Assembly (NCBI GenBank): GCA_013115145.1
Contig: JAAPAO010000011.1
Span: forward strand, 79,705-143,704
Reading direction: 5' to 3'
Length of the DNA: 64,000 nt
From: Perkinsus chesapeaki
Lineage: Eukaryota; Perkinsozoa; Perkinsida; Perkinsidae
Every line of letters begins with the position of its first letter. Within the stretch, counting starts at the first letter, position 1. The notes beneath the pieces were generated by a model that was given only the letters and a program-made list of their open reading frames with translations, was not told the DNA's origin and ran no database searches. This document shows positions 45,636 through 56,087 of this stretch, in pieces. The position numbers and the translations under genes are program-made.

Positions 45636-48600
45636 ATGTATCATCGTCAGCCTTTCTTCGGCCGCCTCTCAATAGTGTCTATGGCACAATCGACGGCAAC
45701 GGCGGCCAGCCATCACAGGCGGAAACGTCCTCGGCAGAGCTCGGGGGCTGGTGGCAGTACCACAATTAGAACGGTGAAGGATATGCCTACAGTGGAGATG
45801 AGAGAGGCTTTGAATCGAGATACGGAGATGGGCAGAGTACTGCTGGAACGTGGTTATTTGGGCTCCAAGTTGTACAACGGTCCTGATATCACTACAGGGC
45901 TATTGCCTGGACGACATGACCAGATCCTAGCTGAGATGAAGTGGGTACAAGCAGATGTAGCAGGTTTGAGGGATCTTAAGCAAGCTCAATGTCGACGGGT
46001 GGCATCAGCGGTAAAGGAGTATTGGCGTGTACGTACAAAACAGCAGGAGCATGGCGGTGGCAAACATGTGAGGTTGGATAGGAAAGGTGGTGAAGTGAAG
46101 GAACAATTGCAGAGAGCAGCAGGCAGCATAGCTGCAAATAGCAGCAGTGCCCCTACGTCATCGCCAAACGTCGACACTGTTATGGAGGAACCTGATGAGA
46201 TTACGGTATCTTCAGATGAGGCGGAGTCGCAGTTCTCGAATGCTGCTGAGGCGAGGGCTAGTATTGATCCATTGCGTGATATAATAGACCGTCTTAATGA
46301 TTCTTCAGCGGTATGGATGTCGGACAAAGGCCCTCCTATAAAGTCGACTGGTGGCAGTAGTAGCAGCAGCAGTGCAGTTGGCCCTAACGGCATCGGCAGC
46401 AGTCCGCCAGGTGGGGTACCTATTGGCGATGAGGTTGTCTGCAGCACGGTCTTCGTGCCTGGTGTGGTCGACTATCCTAAGCCCGGTGCTGAACCACGGT
46501 TGCGTATGAGTGAGCTTCTCAGCAACCAACGTACTCTCTTGCATGAGATGCAGTTTTCCGAGGCGGCACGGGCGCGGCTACCAGCATTGTTCACTGCAAT
46601 GGTGAGGGAGATGTCAACTCATCCTGTTGGTGGTGATCAGGACTCAGTGGTAAGGACACCGAGGAGTACTACATCTGCAGTTGCCAAGGCGAAGGCTCGT
46701 GGACGCAAGGGGGCAGCTGGTCAGCAACCACAGTATGCTGTGATGACGGTTACACAGGCCTGGGAGGAGAAGGAAAACCTGTTCCTTCTGGCTGCTCTCG
46801 CACGGTCATTACCTCGGTGCTTCAACCACAAGAGCTCATCGACTTATTTTATGGTCGAGCGGCGTAGAGAGGCTCTTCGTGGCAGTGTTGCTGCCAACCT
46901 CCAGGATGAGTCCTTGGATCTGGCTAGCGGCCTACTGCATGGTGTGAACTGGCGGTCGGTGGAAATTGGTATGAGGTGCGCTTCGGAGGGCATGGCGGCC
47001 CAGGACAAGCTACGGTCGCATCTGGCATGTGCTAGAAGGGCCAATGAGATGCTGACGGAGCGGCCCATGCTGCCTCCTCCCGGCACAAGATGGCGAGGCT
47101 CACTGCCTGGCATGGTTGGTGATAGATCCAGGCAAATTGGGGCGCCATGTGAAGTGGCTCCTGTCGAGGAGGACGATGAGGCAGAGGCGCAAAGAGCTGG
47201 TGTGGAGGAGGCTATACGAGAGATAGAGGACGGAGTTTTTGAAAAGTCAATACAATCTCAAGAAGATGCTTTACTTTTATTTCATTATCGTCGCGGACTT
47301 ACTACCCCTACGTTCGCCGCATACTGCCCTCGGAAACTGGGTATCACCAAGGGTACCGCCGGCCCGCAGCAGCATCGGGGTAGGTCGGTGAAGCTGCCAC
47401 TGGCCTCGCAATGGAGGCTTCCACGTGCGCGGAAATGTATAAGAAAAGCCTCCTGCAGCGGGGCACCGCCGCCGTCGGACAGGAAGAGGCGGAGATTGCC
47501 TAGCGCTGTTGCGAGATCCTCTATGGCTACCTCTCGTTTGGCCTCCCCAGTGAGCTTCTCAGAATCTTTGAAGTCCTGGGATGAGTACATAGCAACAGTG
47601 AGCCACCAAAGCTCCTGCCGCTGGTTGACTAATGCGGTGACGTCACTTGGTACAGCCCATCGGCGTCGTGCGACAGAGTGTCAAGAAGGCCGAGTTTTCC
47701 AATGGGAATCTCCTCCACCTGGTGCGGCAGCATCACCGTTGGCTCTGAGGAATGCGCACGCCAATGCGCTTGTTGCACTCCAGCGCTACTCCGCGTCCTA
47801 CAACAACGGTGTCCCTGCGGCCCAACCGACATCCTGCATCGGCCCGGAGGCGCTGAAGCTGCTGACTCATGCCACACACAAGCTGAAGGAGCAAATGCCT
47901 GATAATGGTGCTGGAGTGGAGGTACGGTTAGAATGGAGAAGAGACCTCGGTTTGAGGCCATCGTTATCTTTTCAGGTGGCCCCAGCAAAGCAAGTGATCC
48001 CTGAGAACTGCCGTCGAACGAAGATAGTGCCGAACAGCATGGCAGGTGGTCGACCGGGAACTGCAACTGCCGGCCCGACTATGATGGGAGCGAAGGCAGC
48101 AGCAGCACCACAGCATATGGTGCCTACAGCAATGTCCAAACAAGGCGGCATGGTCATGCCAACACCGAAGGCCCTTCATCCAGGAGGTGGATATCAGAAT
48201 TTAGCCCAAGGGGGGACAGCAACGCAAAGCCAGCAGCAGCAGCAGCCTCAACATCTGGCCCAGTTGCTGCAGATTAGGAATGCAGCAGCAGCGGCTGCCG
48301 CGGCCGCTGCAGCGGCCAATCAGCATGGTAACCCTTCATCACAGCAAGCTCAGCAACAACAACAACAACAAATGCAGCAGTACCTCATGGCCAAGCGAGG
48401 ACAGATGCAACAACCGCCTGCCGGAGTCTATCAAAAACCGCAACAACAAGCAGTCTTCGGGAAGGCACCAAATGCTCAGAGAGTTTCCCCGGGCGGTGGT
48501 GCGGGAATGGGGTCAACTGCAGCGATGCCGAAGGTGTCTCCGGCAACGATGCAAAGTTTGTTGCAATCAATGCTTACCCAACAGGTCGCCCAACGTGCAA

Positions 48601-49187
48601 CACCGCCGCTCACCTCGACATCCTCACCATCCCCTCAAGGCCATCAACCCCCACCGATGCCTGCGAGCAATTCGGCAGTAGCTATGAACAGAGCCAACCT
48701 TGGCAATATACAGCAGCTCTATCAGAGCTTGCTGGCGCAGTTCACTCATGGTTCCGTTGGAATGCGACGTCCAGGGGTGGGAGCGCCGCCGCCACAGTCA
48801 GGCGGTGGGGCTGGTGGGTCGAATGTTGGTATGGGTCCTGGAAGCAATGCGATGCCGGCTATTCAGAACATGCTCCAGAGTATAATAGCCAACGCTCATC
48901 AACCACAATACGGTGTTGCTACCCCTAAGGGGGCTCAAGCGGGGATGCGCCCAACGTCTGCCTCGACAGCAGCACCGCCCTCTCTACAGCAGCAACAACA
49001 ACGGTCGCCTTATCAGCAGCTCTACTTCGCCAATGCAGCAGCAGCAGCTGGTGGTGGTGCTTCTGTATTACCTAAAGCAGCATCACCCACCCCAAAGGCA
49101 CCGACACCAGCGACAACGACTCCTACCGCTGCAGCCGGTCCTGCCTCTGGCAGTCGTCCCGGTGGACACACTGGAAGTGGTGGATAA
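45636..49187 (+). CDS. Large Q/A-rich protein with a possible HSA domain (1,183 aa), single exon
   Basis: The N-terminus is basic (HHRRKRPRQSS). Residues about 85-140 read GRHDQILAEMKWVQADVAGL then RDLKQAQCRRVASAVKEYWR, a Trp-anchored basic helix resembling the HSA domain that recruits actin-related proteins in EAF1/p400/SWR1-type chromatin remodellers. Around residue 375, WEEKENLFLLAALARSLPRC could be a degenerate SANT-type helix set, and HGVNWRSVEIGM near 430 is compatible. The rest is low complexity: Ser tracts near 240, Gln runs and a 12-Ala run at about residues 865-915 (48230-48380), and a long Pro/Gln/Ala tail to the end. I infer a nuclear NuA4/EAF1-like or Q-rich coactivator protein. 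It has no intron, unlike most neighbours. Start alternatives exist downstream (MAQSTATAA). Confidence 0.55.
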   Translation: MYHRQPFFGRLSIVSMAQSTATAASHHRRKRPRQSSGAGGSTTIRTVKDMPTVEMREALNRDTEMGRVLLERGYLGSKLYNGPDITTGLLPGRHDQILAEMKWVQADVAGLRDLKQAQCRRVASAVKEYWRVRTKQQEHGGGKHVRLDRKGGEVKEQLQRAAGSIAANSSSAPTSSPNVDTVMEEPDEITVSSDEAESQFSNAAEARASIDPLRDIIDRLNDSSAVWMSDKGPPIKSTGGSSSSSSAVGPNGIGSSPPGGVPIGDEVVCSTVFVPGVVDYPKPGAEPRLRMSELLSNQRTLLHEMQFSEAARARLPALFTAMVREMSTHPVGGDQDSVVRTPRSTTSAVAKAKARGRKGAAGQQPQYAVMTVTQAWEEKENLFLLAALARSLPRCFNHKSSSTYFMVERRREALRGSVAANLQDESLDLASGLLHGVNWRSVEIGMRCASEGMAAQDKLRSHLACARRANEMLTERPMLPPPGTRWRGSLPGMVGDRSRQIGAPCEVAPVEEDDEAEAQRAGVEEAIREIEDGVFEKSIQSQEDALLLFHYRRGLTTPTFAAYCPRKLGITKGTAGPQQHRGRSVKLPLASQWRLPRARKCIRKASCSGAPPPSDRKRRRLPSAVARSSMATSRLASPVSFSESLKSWDEYIATVSHQSSCRWLTNAVTSLGTAHRRRATECQEGRVFQWESPPPGAAASPLALRNAHANALVALQRYSASYNNGVPAAQPTSCIGPEALKLLTHATHKLKEQMPDNGAGVEVRLEWRRDLGLRPSLSFQVAPAKQVIPENCRRTKIVPNSMAGGRPGTATAGPTMMGAKAAAAPQHMVPTAMSKQGGMVMPTPKALHPGGGYQNLAQGGTATQSQQQQQPQHLAQLLQIRNAAAAAAAAAAAANQHGNPSSQQAQQQQQQQMQQYLMAKRGQMQQPPAGVYQKPQQQAVFGKAPNAQRVSPGGGAGMGSTAAMPKVSPATMQSLLQSMLTQQVAQRATPPLTSTSSPSPQGHQPPPMPASNSAVAMNRANLGNIQQLYQSLLAQFTHGSVGMRRPGVGAPPPQSGGGAGGSNVGMGPGSNAMPAIQNMLQSIIANAHQPQYGVATPKGAQAGMRPTSASTAAPPSLQQQQQRSPYQQLYFANAAAAAGGGASVLPKAASPTPKAPTPATTTPTAAAGPASGSRPGGHTGSGG

Positions 49188-49724
49188 TGGTGTACCATAT
49201 ATCTTCGTGCTTAGCGTTTGCATGTTTGTTGAATATTAATAATGTGGTCCTCTCGAACGATTGCTTGCTGATCGCCTCCTCCTCCTCCTCGTCATCATTA
49301 TCGTCGTCGTCGCAGTACTCTCTGTTACCTCCACCATTGCTGCCTTCGTCCTGTGCTGAGCCTCCTCTCTTTGCCATATTGTAACATTGCAGTACTCTAT
49401 TAATAATATCTTTAGCTAACCTATATCATAGAGCAGAAAAACAGTAATACTTGTTGCGTTACAACAACCATCATCGCCCTTCAGCAGCAGGACTCTCGCC
49501 GCGCCCAAGTGTGTTGACATTCTTGTGCACGCGTGCAAGTTGTGCTCACTCCGAAGAATTTAGCCTACTCGTAGCTCTTAACGTATTAAGTCGCGCTTTA
49601 TCAGGGCATGAACTCTGTGCATAGTATATAGTTCATAACGCTGTCGTTCGGCTTTGGTACTCTGTAGTCCATAACTGCTCCTTGCTGGGGTACTTCAAGG
49701 CAAGGTATTCAACAGACCACCATC
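49188..49724. other. Gap downstream of the Q-rich gene
   Basis: Includes a (TCC)n/(TCG)n-rich stretch at about 49275-49315. The reverse strand is open for 84 codons with an Asp/Glu run (49123-49377), best explained by that low-complexity sequence. The right part is the presumed fumarate reductase promoter. Confidence 0.45.
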
Positions 49725-51326
49725 GTGTCACACATCTTCGCGACAGCCATTGTCTCCACTTCCCTTTGCAGTTGGGCATCCTCTTCTTGTTCTTCGTCTA
49801 ACACCATGGAACACGTTATCGTCGTTGGTGGAGGCCTCGCTGGCCTCTCGGCCGCTCACACCGTCCTTGAGCGTGGTGGTCGCGTTATTCTCCTCGACAA
49901 AATGTCTTTTTGTGGTGGTAACTCTACCAAAGCTACCTCCGGCATTAATGGAGCTCTAACGGCCACTCAGAGGAAGCAGGGAATTCCTGACAGTCCGGAG
50001 CTGTTTGAGAAGGACTCCCTCAGAGGCGGTGCTGAGAGGCCTGATCTCATCAAGGTCTTGACCCACGAGAGCGCCGATGGTGTTGACTGGCTCATTGACA
50101 GATTCGGCCTCGATCTGTCCCTTCTGTCCAGGTTAGGTGGCCACTCTATGCAGAGAACTCACCGTGGTAAGGCACGCTTCCCGGGCATGACAATCACTTA
50201 TGCTTTAATGGAGAAGCTGGAGGAGATCTGCGAGAAGGAGCCCGATCGCGCTAAGATGCTCTTGAAGGCCAGAGTGGATAAGTTGCTCACTGACGCATCT
50301 GGCGAGGTCGTCGGTTGCGAGTACGTTAAAGACGGTAAGACTCATCAGCTCTTCGGTGCAGTCGTGTTGGCCACTGGTGGTTTTGGTGCTGACTTCACTG
50401 AAGGGTCCTTGCTGAAGCAGCATAGGCCAGACCTTGCCCATCTCCCTACCACTAACGGCGAGCACACTACTGGTGATGGTATTAAGATGGCCCAAGCTAT
50501 CGGCGGTGAGACTGTCGATTTGGAGTGGGTTCAGGTAAGCAATGCTAGCTGTCCTCGTTTAATTTGACCAATTTGATCTTAGGTTCATCCAACTGGTTTA
50601 GTCCATCCTGATGAGCCCGACAACAAGGTTAAGTTCTTGGCCGCTGAGGCCCTTCGTGGAGTTGGTGGTCTTCTTATCGATGCTGATGGAAGGCGCTTCT
50701 GTAACGAGCTTGGGCGCAGAGACTACGTCACCGGTGAAATGTGGAAGAACAAGGGACCTTTCCGTCTGCTGCTCAACTCGAAGGCATCCAAGGAGATCGA
50801 GTGGCATTGCAAGCATTACAAGGGCAGAGGCCTCATGAAGTTCTACAAGTCCGGCCGTGATCTCTGCGCCGATGTTGGCATCGATCCTAAGGTGCTAGAG
50901 GACAGCTTCAGAGTCAACAACGAATGTGCCACGAAGATGGCCCAGGACCCGGAGGGCGGCAGCTACCCAGCTTACCCAAGTGGCAAGAGCTACGATAAAT
51001 GGGGGAAGAAGTTCTATCACAACACTCCCACCGATATCAACGATTCCTTCCATGTTGCCATTGTCACTCCAGTGATCCATTACTGCATGGGAGGCTTGAA
51101 GGTCGATACCGAGGCTCGTGTCGTCAGACAAGGCAAGCCTATTGAAGGTCTTTTCGGTGCTGGTGAGGTTAACGGTGGTATCCACGGCAAGAACCGTCTT
51201 GGTGGCAGCTCTCTGTTGGACTGTGTTGTATTCGGTCGTGTTGCGGGTAGATCAGCTAGTCGCCACATGCAGGACACCAATGTGAAGATTGTCGCTGGGC
51301 GTGGCTTGGCCAGATCGAGACTCTAG
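49725..51326 (+). CDS. Soluble FAD-dependent fumarate reductase, two exons
   Basis: Flavoprotein of the soluble fumarate reductase family (Osm1/FRDS-like), which reduces fumarate to succinate and can reoxidise reduced cofactors under low oxygen. Exon 1 is 49725-50534 and exon 2 50583-51326, split by a 48-nt intron that joins EWVQ to VHPTGLVHP. The FAD-binding fold opens with HVIVVGGGLAGLSAAHTVLE; STKATSGINGALT, VVLATGGFG and HTTGDGIKMA follow. The catalytic region has HPTGLV, RGVGGLLID, GRRFCNELGRRDYVTGEMW and GEVNGGIHGKNRLGGSSLLD. The N-terminal 27 residues before MEHVIVV are Ser/Cys-rich and may be a targeting sequence, or translation may start at that second Met (49806). No C-terminal haem or cytochrome b5 domain is seen. 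Confidence 0.92.
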
Positions 51327-51714
51327 ACCGTATCGTGGTGCACTCTAATGATTTGTTTTAAATGATAATAGCGTTTAGGCACTCTAGACGTTTGTTGGTA
51401 GTATCAGTATTATGTCATTGAGGAAGTGTTATTTATGAAGGCGTAGGTAGTTGAATGTTATTCTCGTGACCATTGGAAAGGAGGACAAATCTTTTTTTCA
51501 TATTAGTGGTGGTGTAAACCAGCCTCCTGTACAACACTGTTGTTGTGTTATGCAGTGCGGGGCTAGAACACGGGCAGTTTTTCTCATGGCTCTAGCTTGC
51601 GCGAGCAGAGCCTTCGGGGTGCACCGCAAAGGTACCCCTTCCAGTGGCGCTGTAGTGTAGACGTGTAATTCAGTTTTTTTACCTCAACTTAACTCCTGGA
51701 CAAGGTTTAGGCAA
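51327..51714. other. Gap between fumarate reductase and the HIT gene
   Basis: About 390 bp. No domain-bearing frame or RNA gene seen; the 69-codon frame at 51451-51660 is not supported. Confidence 0.45.
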
Positions 51715-52208
<494 letters not shown>

Positions 52209-52835
52209 TAATCTATTCCTCTCGAATATGTCATTTCTACACTTGTTCGATACTCTTGAGTTAGTAAAAGATACGCAAAACCATCGTTGACATTACAATC
52301 GTAAATGATACAGCGTGCAACTCGTAAAAAGATTCGTCCTAGCCGCAGTAGTTCTTCAGTGGCCTGAGGTGTAGTAAGAGAGTTATCTAGTAATGTCTGT
52401 AAGTCCGAAGGTGCGACTCCGTGATCGTGACAGGTCGGTCACATATCACTTCATGTCACAACATCTTTCGATGAAGTCACTCTTTCTGTCCCGGGTAACA
52501 TCGACGTCTATTAGCACCCCCTCAACTGAATGCCGCAGTGTGGTAGCCACACTTTTCTATGTTATTTTTACACTGCCATTCCGGTTACACGGAGCTCGGG
52601 CATTCGCGTGTTACCTATTTCAGTCGTTGGTACAGTTACAACTCAACAACATCAGGCTTAGATTGCAGTAATAATTATTTGAATGTGAAGATATTAGACA
52701 TCCTCCCTGCTCGTGTATCCTAACCTCCAGCCACGTCAACATCCATCGAGACGCCCTCAGTTAACGTCGCCTCAGCCGCCTTGGACGCTGGTGCTTCAAC
52801 GGGCTCGGCCTGCGAGCCGTACACCATACGGCTCC
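52209..52835. other. Convergent gap between the HIT gene and ASF1
   Basis: About 630 bp between converging genes. Just beyond the ASF1 stop, another minus-strand frame stays open to 52720 with coding-like composition (QAEPVEAPASKAAEATLTEG); it may be an alternative ASF1 tail or chance. No other feature. Confidence 0.4.
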
Positions 52836-53836
52836 TCAATCTAGCCGAGGCTTCTTGTCAACTACTTCCATGTCCTGAGGCTCCTCCTCTCCCTCCTCTT
52901 CTGGAGCTTCATCAGCTTCATCGCAATCCACATCTCCACTATCAGGCTCTACCATATATCATGTAAAGCTCACATTCCCTGCGCACGGCCTACCATCCTC
53001 ATCATCCGTCACTTCAACTTCTGCGTCCTTGTCCAGCGGTTCGGCAGTATCGAACGCTATTCCCTCGTCGGCCACCTCATTGTCATCTCCCTACCGAATA
53101 AGTAGTCGGACAGCTAATAGGCGGCGGTACCGTCTCAGCCGATGCATCAGGCAAGTAGGGCTGTTGGAGCTCCTCGTTCTCTTCATCCCAGTTGATGACG
53201 TACTTGGTTATCCTGGGGTTTTCCACATCGATCTTACGCAAGAGACGCGTGAAGTCTATCTCCTCTGGGGGCTCGTTATTCATCTCCTCACTGTCATACT
53301 GACACAGCAAGCATTACCAAAGCCAGAAGAGTAATGGTGAGAGCTCACCTCGTGCTTCAAATAGAATCCTATCCTGCAAAACTCACGTGACTGATATGAG
53401 GCCGAGATGAAGAGCCCAGTAACATCCAGGACATCATCCTTAGGGACTTTGGTCAGGTCAGGGGCGGGAGCCTAAGTTAAAGATTCAAAGGAGCTCAGAA
53501 TCGCCACCATACCTCGAACGTGAATTTCATAGTGGCAACCTCTACAGGGCCCAGCTCGACTGAGTCCAACTCTTGGTCTTTGCTAAATTATAGGGAGCAT
53601 AGTTGCTCTATCCTTCACAGAGGGAGCTCACCTCGAGTCATTGGCATCGCCAACGTAAACCATGGACCACTCTAGATCCTCTTTAAGCGCCTGAAAGACA
53701 GGGTAATGGTGAGCTGCTAACAGAAGAGATAACGTGCCTTCAAGGCCTCGAACTGTATTTCAAACGATAGCTTATCTGAAGCCTTGCATGGGTTAGCTCC
53801 AACCAAAGATACCTCAGTCACAGACACCACAGACAT
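52836..53836 (-). CDS. ASF1: Histone H3-H4 chaperone ASF1, multi-exon
   Basis: Nucleosome assembly chaperone. The start MSVVSVTEVSLVGANP at 53836 matches the family's 'v.nv.vl.NPa' opening. Exons then give LSFEIQFEALK, LKEDLEWSMVYVGDA, KDQELDSVELGPVEVATMKF, DLTKVPKDDVLDVTGLFISA, SYQSREFCRIGFYLKHE, YDSEEMNNEPPEEIDFTRLL and RKIDVENPRITKYVINWDEE. These cover the complete immunoglobulin-like core, including the residues around 'DDVLGVT'. The acidic C-terminal tail (DEADEAPEEEGEEEP) ends in KKPRLD at 52836. The junction FEALK|ALKEDLEW requires a GC-AG intron (donor AAG|GCACGT at about 53737). Two introns begin GTGAGCTC. The tail is longer than in vertebrates, more like yeast. Confidence 0.9.
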
Positions 53837-54004
53837 GGAGGTGGACAAAGCCTCCGAGGCGGAGGGGTGAGATTGAATGACTAACTCGAACAGGGAGGCA
53901 TTCTCGTTGAAATACTCAATGACACTGTGCCAAAAACGAATCAAATATGCATGAAAAGTTCGTAAATCTTTTATCAAGAATAACCGTCTACTGTACTAAG
54001 GAAC

Positions 54005-55833
54005 TCATATGGCTTCGTCCTTCTCTGCCATTTCAATACCTTGCTCGTTGGCTGTATCAGAAAGGTCGGTGTCGCGCCGAGAACGACCGCTCCAATAGGC
54101 AGTCTCGGCGGCTTCGAATTCGCCTACTGTTTCACAAATAGGTTGACCGAGGGTTTCTCTTATTCCCCATAATGAGGCGAGTCCACCAAGGAGTGCAGCG
54201 CTACCGAACACTGTGATGGGTAGGGCCGGAGACACTGGGCTAAGGGCCTCCACCGTGCCTGGAGCTATGGCTGCGGCCAACCGAGCGCACAGGGATGATA
54301 TACCAGTCGCGGTGTTGCGGACGCTGGTTGGGAAGAGCTCAGCCGACAGAAGGTAAACTGCAGCGAAACACCCGCAGGAAGCGATCTTGCCAATCATGAC
54401 CACAACGGTTTGAATGGCCGACTCGGAGGGCGTGAAAATGCAGGCATAGCCAGCGATGGCCAACAGAAAGAAGAAAGCAGCCGACCCCTTTGGCCGGCCG
54501 GCACCGAGCACGTACACGGACGACACGAAACCGGGGATCTCTGCGATAGCTGATATAGTAGCAGTAACATAGACAGAGCTACCGATGTGCTCAGATGCCA
54601 TATTAATACCATAATAGGCGTAACCAGTTGCGAACCACATGAACATAAGTAATAAAGTGGTGCGTCTGAGATGACGATGTGAGCACAGATGTGCTAACTG
54701 GGTCGAGCAACCTCGCTCCAAGGATGCGGTTGCGGTATCAGCCGGCCGAAGTCTTATAGCCTTCTTAGAGGCAGAGTTAATTCGTGAGATATAGTTCATG
54801 ACGTGCTCAGCTTCTGTTTTCCTACCATTAGCCAGAAGCCATCTGAAAGAACGATAGCCAGTCCCATCATAGGAAGCCATTGATCACCTCGGTGACTCCT
54901 GGCACACTGAGAGGGTAGCGAAGCATGTTGGCAGCGAGAGCACAGCTACAGAGATACATACGTATCGCCAATTAAGTAGTAAGTATGCGGAGGCGATGCT
55001 GACTAGCATGCCTAAAGTAAAGCACCTGAATGGGCAGTAAAACAACCAGACTTGAAGGGTTGATACATATGGAAAGCGTTGCCTGTGGTGGTTCTAGCAC
55101 GCTGACCCCAGACCTCGCTGGCTAGAATAAAAGATACCAGTCCAAGGCCACTGGCGAAGAGACCAGAGAAGAATGTACATATCCAAAACGAGGCGGGACT
55201 AAAGCTCATAGCTGAACCTGAATAAAGACATAAAAGATTCCCATCGATGTCGCTTACCAGCCATGAAGATCCCACACAGGGCCGAGGCAGCGATAACTGC
55301 AGGTCTCCGCCCAAAACGGTCAGCAACGACACCCCACGAGGGAGTGCCCACCATTGAGCCTACGAAAGGCGCTGATCTTAGAGTACTATGCCAATCGGTA
55401 GGGAACTGAATAGGGTAAATATAGAGGCCAAGTTGCTATGGGAAGGCCGTTTCTACATCGTTGAGGAATGAGGTGAAGCTCGGATCTGCGTCAGGGTTCA
55501 TAGTGGTAAAGATTGTACTTATCATAACGGCGCCGAAGACAACCCAGGCGAGGCCCATGGAAAGAGTTACTCGCTTTTGATACCTACAAGAAGCTGAAGC
55601 GAAAGGGACAGCATAAATCGACGCTACCTGCCGAAACCGTCAGAGCCTTCAATGGCTTCATCTATGGTTATTATCTCGGTGGTATCATCAACTGCCTTAT
55701 CCTCATCAGCTATGTTGGATACAGCACCGAACAGGTATCGTAAAACCATGCTTAAGCGCTGACAGTCTGGCCCGTTAAAACCGTGCGCAGTAGCATCGCG
55801 CCCGCCCACACTCGGCGCAAATTGGAAGGTCAA
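54005..55833 (-). CDS. MFS transporter of the SV2/organic-ion type, multi-exon
   Basis: Major facilitator protein for an unknown small organic solute. The N-terminal segment has TIDEAIEGSDGFGR|YQKRVTL, the 'eAle.iGfGrfQ' signature of SV2/OCT-like transporters, leading into SMGLAWVVFGAVMIS. An exon near 55320 gives GTPSWGVVADRFGRRPAVIA, the MFS loop 2-3 motif. SGLGLVSFILASEVWGQRART follows near 55140-55080. The last exon (54880-54005) carries six hydrophobic segments, including TLLLMFMWFATGYAYYGINM and YLLSAELFPTSVRNTATGIS (the 'E.fPt..R..a.g' motif), and an acidic tail ending EMAEKDEAI. The start (55833 or a downstream Met) is uncertain. Confidence 0.82.
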
Positions 55834-56087
55834 TTAGCCAGCTGAACCGCTCCAAAGCTTAACTTGACCTTACATAGCCCAAGGAATATATGTCACTCGA
55901 TCCAGATATTATTCTAGGATGTTAGGCGGAAGTCGATGGATATGACATAGGGAGACGGGAAGCTTCACTTACTTGACCTTTTTAGTTTTTATCGTATGTG
56001 TTTTCGCCACTGCTGGCATATCCCCATCTTACCGTAGTATCCAATATAGATATAATATACACGCTTTAACCTCATCAACGTATCGCC

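Noticed and set aside
49123-49377. 84-codon minus-strand ORF with an Asp/Glu run
   Set aside because: The acidic run is produced by TCC/TCG low-complexity DNA and the frame overlaps the end of the Q-rich gene.
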